Assembly: GCA_964505325.1 (NCBI GenBank)
Contig: CAZDHT010000098.1
Location: 1-16,283 of the forward strand
Direction: 5' to 3'
Length of the DNA: 16,283 nucleotides
DNA from: CAZDHT01 sp964505325
GTDB taxonomy: Bacteria; Planctomycetota; PUPC01
In this document: one piece after another, positions 13,028 to 16,283 of the stretch
Position numbering within the stretch: the first letter of the stretch is position 1
Layout of the letters: every line of letters starts with the position of its first letter
Translations under genes and position numbers: made by a program
Notes under the pieces: model-generated
Databases searched by the model: none
What the model was told of the DNA's origin: nothing
The model's input: only the letters and a program-made list of their open reading frames with translations

Positions 13028-14140
13028 ATGTCAACCTTGGGGCATCATCACCACCTGATAAGGTCCTTGGCGGCGAAGGCGGCGCGGCCCCTGTCATTCC
13101 TGTCCGGCAACTATCCCGACCAGGAGCTGTGGCGCGGCTACGCGCGCAAGAAGGTGTTTGAGCTGCTGCATTACGCCCCGCCGCGGGTCGGCTTCGCCGA
13201 AGAGATCGTCGAGGAAAAGAACTGCGGGCCATACGTCCGCAAGAAACTGTGGCTCAGCTCGTCGCAGTACACCCGCGTGTCGGCGTATCTGCTGATGCCG
13301 CCCATTACCCGGGGCAAGCTTCCGGGCATCATCTGCCTGCACGATCACGGCAACCTGTTCGCCTGGGGCAAGGAGAAGCTCGTCCCGACTGCCGCCGACA
13401 AACTCCCCGCGCTGGCCGCCCACAAGGAACGGCACTACTCCGGCCTGTCCGTCGCGCACGAACTTGCCGTGGCGGGCTTTGCGGTGCTGGCGATTGACAA
13501 CTTCTATTTCGGCGACCGCCGCCTGGCGGGGACGCCGGAGGTCGACGGCCTCGATATTTCGACGCCCGAGGGGCACGCGGAGTTCGAACAGGTAGCCGCC
13601 GCGAACGAGGCGGCGGCTGCGATGAACGTGATGCAGGCCGGCGCCACCCTCATGGGCTTCTCGATCTGGGACGCGATCCGTGCGGTCGAGTTTCTCACCA
13701 CTGTCGAGGGGGTAGACGACCGCCGGATCGGATGCTTCGGCGCCTCTTCCGGCGGCCTGCTGGCGGTCTATCTGTCCGGCTTGTGCGACCTGATTCGCGT
13801 CACCTGCGCCGCCGGCTGGGTCACCAGCTTCGCCGGCGTGGTGGAGTCCGGAGTGCCCGGCACCGCCTGGTGCCACTTTGCCGTCCCCGGCCTGTACAAC
13901 TTCCTCGACCTGCCCGACATCGCGTGCCTTACCGTGCCGAGGGCGTTGTTCCTGATGGCCCTGCAGAACGATCCGTTCTTCCCCGGCTCGGGCGCGGAGA
14001 AGGCGTTCGCCAAGACGCGCAAGGTCTACGAAATGGCCGGCAAGGCCGATAATTTCCTGTCACAGACCTACTCCGGCGAGCCCCGCTTCACCCAGCAGAT
14101 GCTCACCGACTCCTGCCGCTGGCTCCAGCGCTGGCTGTGA
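13028..14140 (+). CDS. Alpha/beta-hydrolase-family protein lacking the usual catalytic histidine
   Basis: 370 residues. The fold is clear: LPGIICLHDHG after the first strands, GFAVLAIDNFYFGDRR, and the nucleophile elbow GCFGASSGG with Ser240 in GxSxG. ALQNDPFFP supplies the likely acid Asp315. Where relatives of the dienelactone hydrolase/acetyl xylan esterase type have GxH(R/x)F near the end, this protein reads SGEPRF with Pro352, and no histidine occurs after Asp315, so the triad seems incomplete. It has no signal peptide; a run of four histidines lies near the N-terminus. The ATG at 13028 has AGGAA 10 nt upstream; a TTG at 13001 is the alternative. It has its own promoter. Confidence 0.82.
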   Translation: MSTLGHHHHLIRSLAAKAARPLSFLSGNYPDQELWRGYARKKVFELLHYAPPRVGFAEEIVEEKNCGPYVRKKLWLSSSQYTRVSAYLLMPPITRGKLPGIICLHDHGNLFAWGKEKLVPTAADKLPALAAHKERHYSGLSVAHELAVAGFAVLAIDNFYFGDRRLAGTPEVDGLDISTPEGHAEFEQVAAANEAAAAMNVMQAGATLMGFSIWDAIRAVEFLTTVEGVDDRRIGCFGASSGGLLAVYLSGLCDLIRVTCAAGWVTSFAGVVESGVPGTAWCHFAVPGLYNFLDLPDIACLTVPRALFLMALQNDPFFPGSGAEKAFAKTRKVYEMAGKADNFLSQTYSGEPRFTQQMLTDSCRWLQRWL

Positions 14141-14158
14141 GAGTCCAACCGGCCGGGG

Positions 14159-14164
14159 TATACT
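14159..14164 (+). promoter_or_regulatory. Candidate -10 box for the kdsD operon
   Basis: TATACT at 14159-14164 lies 27 nt upstream of the kdsD ATG, with GGAG in between. The best -35 (CTGTGA, 14135-14140) is poor, so this is a weak call. Confidence 0.35.
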
Positions 14165-14191
14165 CGTATTAGCCCAGATCGGAGAATCGGA

Positions 14192-15193
14192 ATGGCAAAC
14201 CGGAAACACACCAAGGGCGATCTGCTCCGAAACGCACGGCAGGTGCTGAAGATCGAGGCCGAGTCGATCGCCGCGCTGAGCAGGCGGCTCGACGACCAGT
14301 TCGCCAAGCTCGTCCGCATGCTCTCGCGGCTCAAGGGCAAGGTCATCGTCTGCGGTGTGGGCAAGTCGGGCCTCATCGGCGCCAAGATCGCCGCGACCCT
14401 GTCCAGCACCGGCACGCCGGCCGTATTCCTCGATCCGCTGAACGCGCTCCACGGCGATGTGGGCGTGGTCAACCGGGACGACGTGCTCCTGTGCCTCTCC
14501 AACAGCGGTGAGTCGGCGGAGCTGATCAACGTGGTCCGCGCCGCAAAGCCCCTCGGCGCGAAGATCATCACGCTCACCGGCAACACGAAGTCCACCCTGG
14601 CGACAGAGGCCAGCCTGGCCGTCGAAGTGAGCGCCGAGCGCGAGGCCTGTCCGCTGGGGCTCGCGCCCACCGCCAGCACGACCACCATGCTCGCGTTCGG
14701 CGACGCGCTCGCGATGACGCTCGCCTCGGTCAAGCGGTTCACCGAGGACGATTTTGCGGCGCGCCACCCGGGCGGGCGCCTCGGACAGCGCCTCAAGCTG
14801 AACGTCTCGGACCTGATGCGCACCGGCAAACAGATTCCCACGGTCAGAGACACGGCGACCATCCGCGATGCGCTGCGAGAAATGACCGACCGTGACAATC
14901 TCGGCGTCGCGCTCGTCAAGGACAAGGACCGGAAGCTCGCCGGGATCCTGACCGACGGCGACCTGCGGCGGATGCTCCTTCGAAGCCGGAAGAGCAGTCT
15001 GCTCGAAGAGCCGGTGAAACGGTTCATGACGCGGAACCCGAAATGTGTCGAGGCCGATGCGCCCGCCGCCGACGCTCTTCGTCTGATGGAAATCAAGGGA
15101 ATCACGTCGCTCGCCATCGTGGACGTCAAGGGCCGGCCGGCCGGCATCATCCTGCTCCACGATGTTCTCGGCCGAGGCCAGTTCACCGCATGA
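14192..15193 (+). CDS. kdsD: Arabinose-5-phosphate isomerase, KpsF/GutQ family
   Basis: 333 residues. A SIS domain (about 38-170) with GVGKSG at 55-60, LHGDVG at 86-91 and SNSGES at 103-108 is followed by FTEDDFAARHPGGRLG and two CBS domains (about 205-265 and 270-330). This is the complete KdsD layout: it converts ribulose-5-phosphate to arabinose-5-phosphate, the first committed step to Kdo of the LPS inner core. The length matches E. coli KdsD. GGAG precedes the ATG by 7 nt. The next gene starts inside its stop codon. No other Kdo gene is visible. Confidence 0.92.
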   Translation: MANRKHTKGDLLRNARQVLKIEAESIAALSRRLDDQFAKLVRMLSRLKGKVIVCGVGKSGLIGAKIAATLSSTGTPAVFLDPLNALHGDVGVVNRDDVLLCLSNSGESAELINVVRAAKPLGAKIITLTGNTKSTLATEASLAVEVSAEREACPLGLAPTASTTTMLAFGDALAMTLASVKRFTEDDFAARHPGGRLGQRLKLNVSDLMRTGKQIPTVRDTATIRDALREMTDRDNLGVALVKDKDRKLAGILTDGDLRRMLLRSRKSSLLEEPVKRFMTRNPKCVEADAPAADALRLMEIKGITSLAIVDVKGRPAGIILLHDVLGRGQFTA

Positions 15194-15792
15194 CCCCACC
15201 GTCACCGCATCCGATCCGCAGCGTCATTTTTGATCTCGACGGGACGCTGACGGTGCCGGCGCTGGACTTCGACGCCATGCGCGCCGAGATCGGCATCACT
15301 GCCAGCCCGATCCTCGAGGCGCTGGGGGAGATGACGGACGAGGAGCGCCGCCGCGCGTTCGAGATCATCGAGCGCCACGAGAACGAGGCCGCCGAACGAA
15401 GCGAGTTGAGCGCCGGCGCCCGCGAACTGCTGGACTTCATCCGTGAGACCGGTGTCAGGCCGGCCGTGGTGACACGCAATTCCCGGACGTCGGTCGAGAA
15501 GTTCACGGCGCGGCATCGGATCCACTTCGACGCGGTGGTGACCCGAGACGACGCGCCGCCGAAGCCGTCCCCGGCGCCGCTGCTGAGGGCGCTCGAACAG
15601 CTCAGGCTGACCAGGGAAGAGGCCATCTACGTCGGCGACCATGAGATCGACCGGCTGACAGGCGAGGCGGCCGGTATTCCGACTTATATCGTCAAGAACC
15701 ACCCCGAGCTGAAGGACAGCGGGCCGCCGGAGATGCGCGTCGACACTCTCGCCCAGATCATCGGTATCCTCCGCCGGGCCAACGCACAGTGA
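15190..15792 (+). CDS. HAD-superfamily phosphatase
   Basis: 200 residues starting at the ATG of an ATGA overlap with kdsD. All four HAD motifs are present: FDLDGT (Asp15, Asp17), VVTRNS (Thr95), KPSP (Lys125) and YVGDHEID (Asp150, Asp154). A helical cap (about 25-75) places it with phosphoglycolate-phosphatase-like enzymes, not with KdsC, which lacks such a cap. Coupling to kdsD hints at a sugar-phosphate substrate, but that is inference. Its stop overlaps the rsmA start by 4 bp. Confidence 0.87.
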   Translation: MTPPSPHPIRSVIFDLDGTLTVPALDFDAMRAEIGITASPILEALGEMTDEERRRAFEIIERHENEAAERSELSAGARELLDFIRETGVRPAVVTRNSRTSVEKFTARHRIHFDAVVTRDDAPPKPSPAPLLRALEQLRLTREEAIYVGDHEIDRLTGEAAGIPTYIVKNHPELKDSGPPEMRVDTLAQIIGILRRANAQ

Positions 15793-16283
15793 AACGCCGC
15801 CACACGAAGCGCGACCTGGTCAAGATCTTCAAGGAGCGCGGCCTGCGAGCGAACCGGCTGCTCGGCCAGAACTTCCTCGTCGACCACAACGTCCTCGACC
15901 TCATCTGCAGGGCGGGCGACGTGTCCGCCGACGACGTGGTACTTGAGATCGGCGCAGGAACGGGGCTGCTGACGGAGCATCTCGCGCGCGCCGGCGCCGA
16001 GGTCGTGGCCGTGGAGATCGACCGCGCCCTCTTCGAGATCGCGTGCGAGTACGTGGGCGACCCGGGCAACGTTCTGATGCTGTGCTGCGACATCCACGGG
16101 AAGCGGCAGCGGATCAATCCCGACGTGCAGGCGGCGCTGGAGAAGACCGTGGCGCCCGGGATGAGGCTCAAGGTGATCGGCAACCTGCCCTATTGCATCA
16201 GCAGCGACTTGCTCGTGTCGCTGCTCGAGATGCAGTGGGAGGTGGGCCGGCCCGCCGCGAGCCCTGTCGAACGGATGGTGCTG
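15789..16283 (+). CDS. rsmA: 16S rRNA dimethyladenosine transferase, cut by right edge
   Basis: 165 residues are visible from a GTG in a GTGA overlap with the HAD gene. LLGQNFLVD at 24-32, LEIGAGTGLLT at 52-62, VAVEID (Glu76) and GNLPYCISSDLL at 131-142 are the standard KsgA/RsmA blocks: SAM binding, then the NLPY catalytic loop that dimethylates two adenines near the 3' end of 16S rRNA. Kdo synthesis and rRNA methylation are not functionally linked, so the coupling is probably just operon packing. About the last third is outside the window. Confidence 0.93.
   Translation, partial: MKRRHTKRDLVKIFKERGLRANRLLGQNFLVDHNVLDLICRAGDVSADDVVLEIGAGTGLLTEHLARAGAEVVAVEIDRALFEIACEYVGDPGNVLMLCCDIHGKRQRINPDVQAALEKTVAPGMRLKVIGNLPYCISSDLLVSLLEMQWEVGRPAASPVERMVL

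Overview
The window looks like a GC-rich, Gram-negative, probably anaerobic bacterium. The best guess is the Planctomycetota or a neighbouring PVC-like lineage, and this is an inference. Supporting signs are a prepilin-like protein ending in an H-X9-DG motif, an Lgt with a long insert between its two signature blocks, a Kdo-pathway gene (kdsD) that implies LPS, palindromic REP-like repeats between genes, and several Fe-S or anaerobic-type proteins. No tRNA, rRNA, CRISPR array or transposase was seen.

Layout. (a) 1-357, minus strand: start of a membrane 4Fe-4S protein gene that runs off the left edge. (b) 358-1012: no convincing gene; several hairpins and a 15-bp tandem repeat. (c) 1013-2678: a membrane-anchored helix-hairpin-helix protein overlapping a GAF-GGDEF diguanylate cyclase. 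(d) 2679-2908: a compound palindromic repeat and a promoter. (e) 2909-4590: an NrdG2-type radical SAM activase, then a prepilin-like H-X9-DG protein preceded by a six-codon minigene. (f) 4607-5593: a two-gene nucleotidyltransferase module with its own promoter and a 110-nt gene overlap, bracketed by imperfect 34/35-bp direct repeats; it looks like an inserted cassette. (g) 5594-6391, minus: a creatininase-family amidohydrolase, divergent from the next region. (h) 6530-11795: a PAS-AAA+ sigma-54 activator followed by a seven-gene array: three NifX/NifB-type cluster-binding proteins, a DUF5320-like protein, a small zinc-ribbon protein, an MBL-fold hydrolase and a radical SAM protein, with an FmdE remnant among them. 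(i) 11897-14140: lgt and an alpha/beta-hydrolase-like gene, each with its own promoter. (j) 14192-16283: kdsD, a HAD phosphatase and rsmA (cut by the right edge), joined by 4-bp overlaps.

The most interesting part is region (h). A textbook -24/-12 promoter lies directly in front of the first NifX-like gene. Upstream are two copies of a 17-bp inverted repeat whose centres are 32 bp apart, about three helical turns; the first copy overlaps the activator's stop codon. This predicts a self-contained regulatory unit: the orphan PAS activator, whose PAS domain carries three cysteines, binds the two sites and switches on the array through RpoN. The usual Mrp/NBP35-like ATPases of such clusters are absent here.

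Calls were made by eye from motifs. Family assignments rest on recognised signatures and not on searches; promoter calls are consensus matches only.
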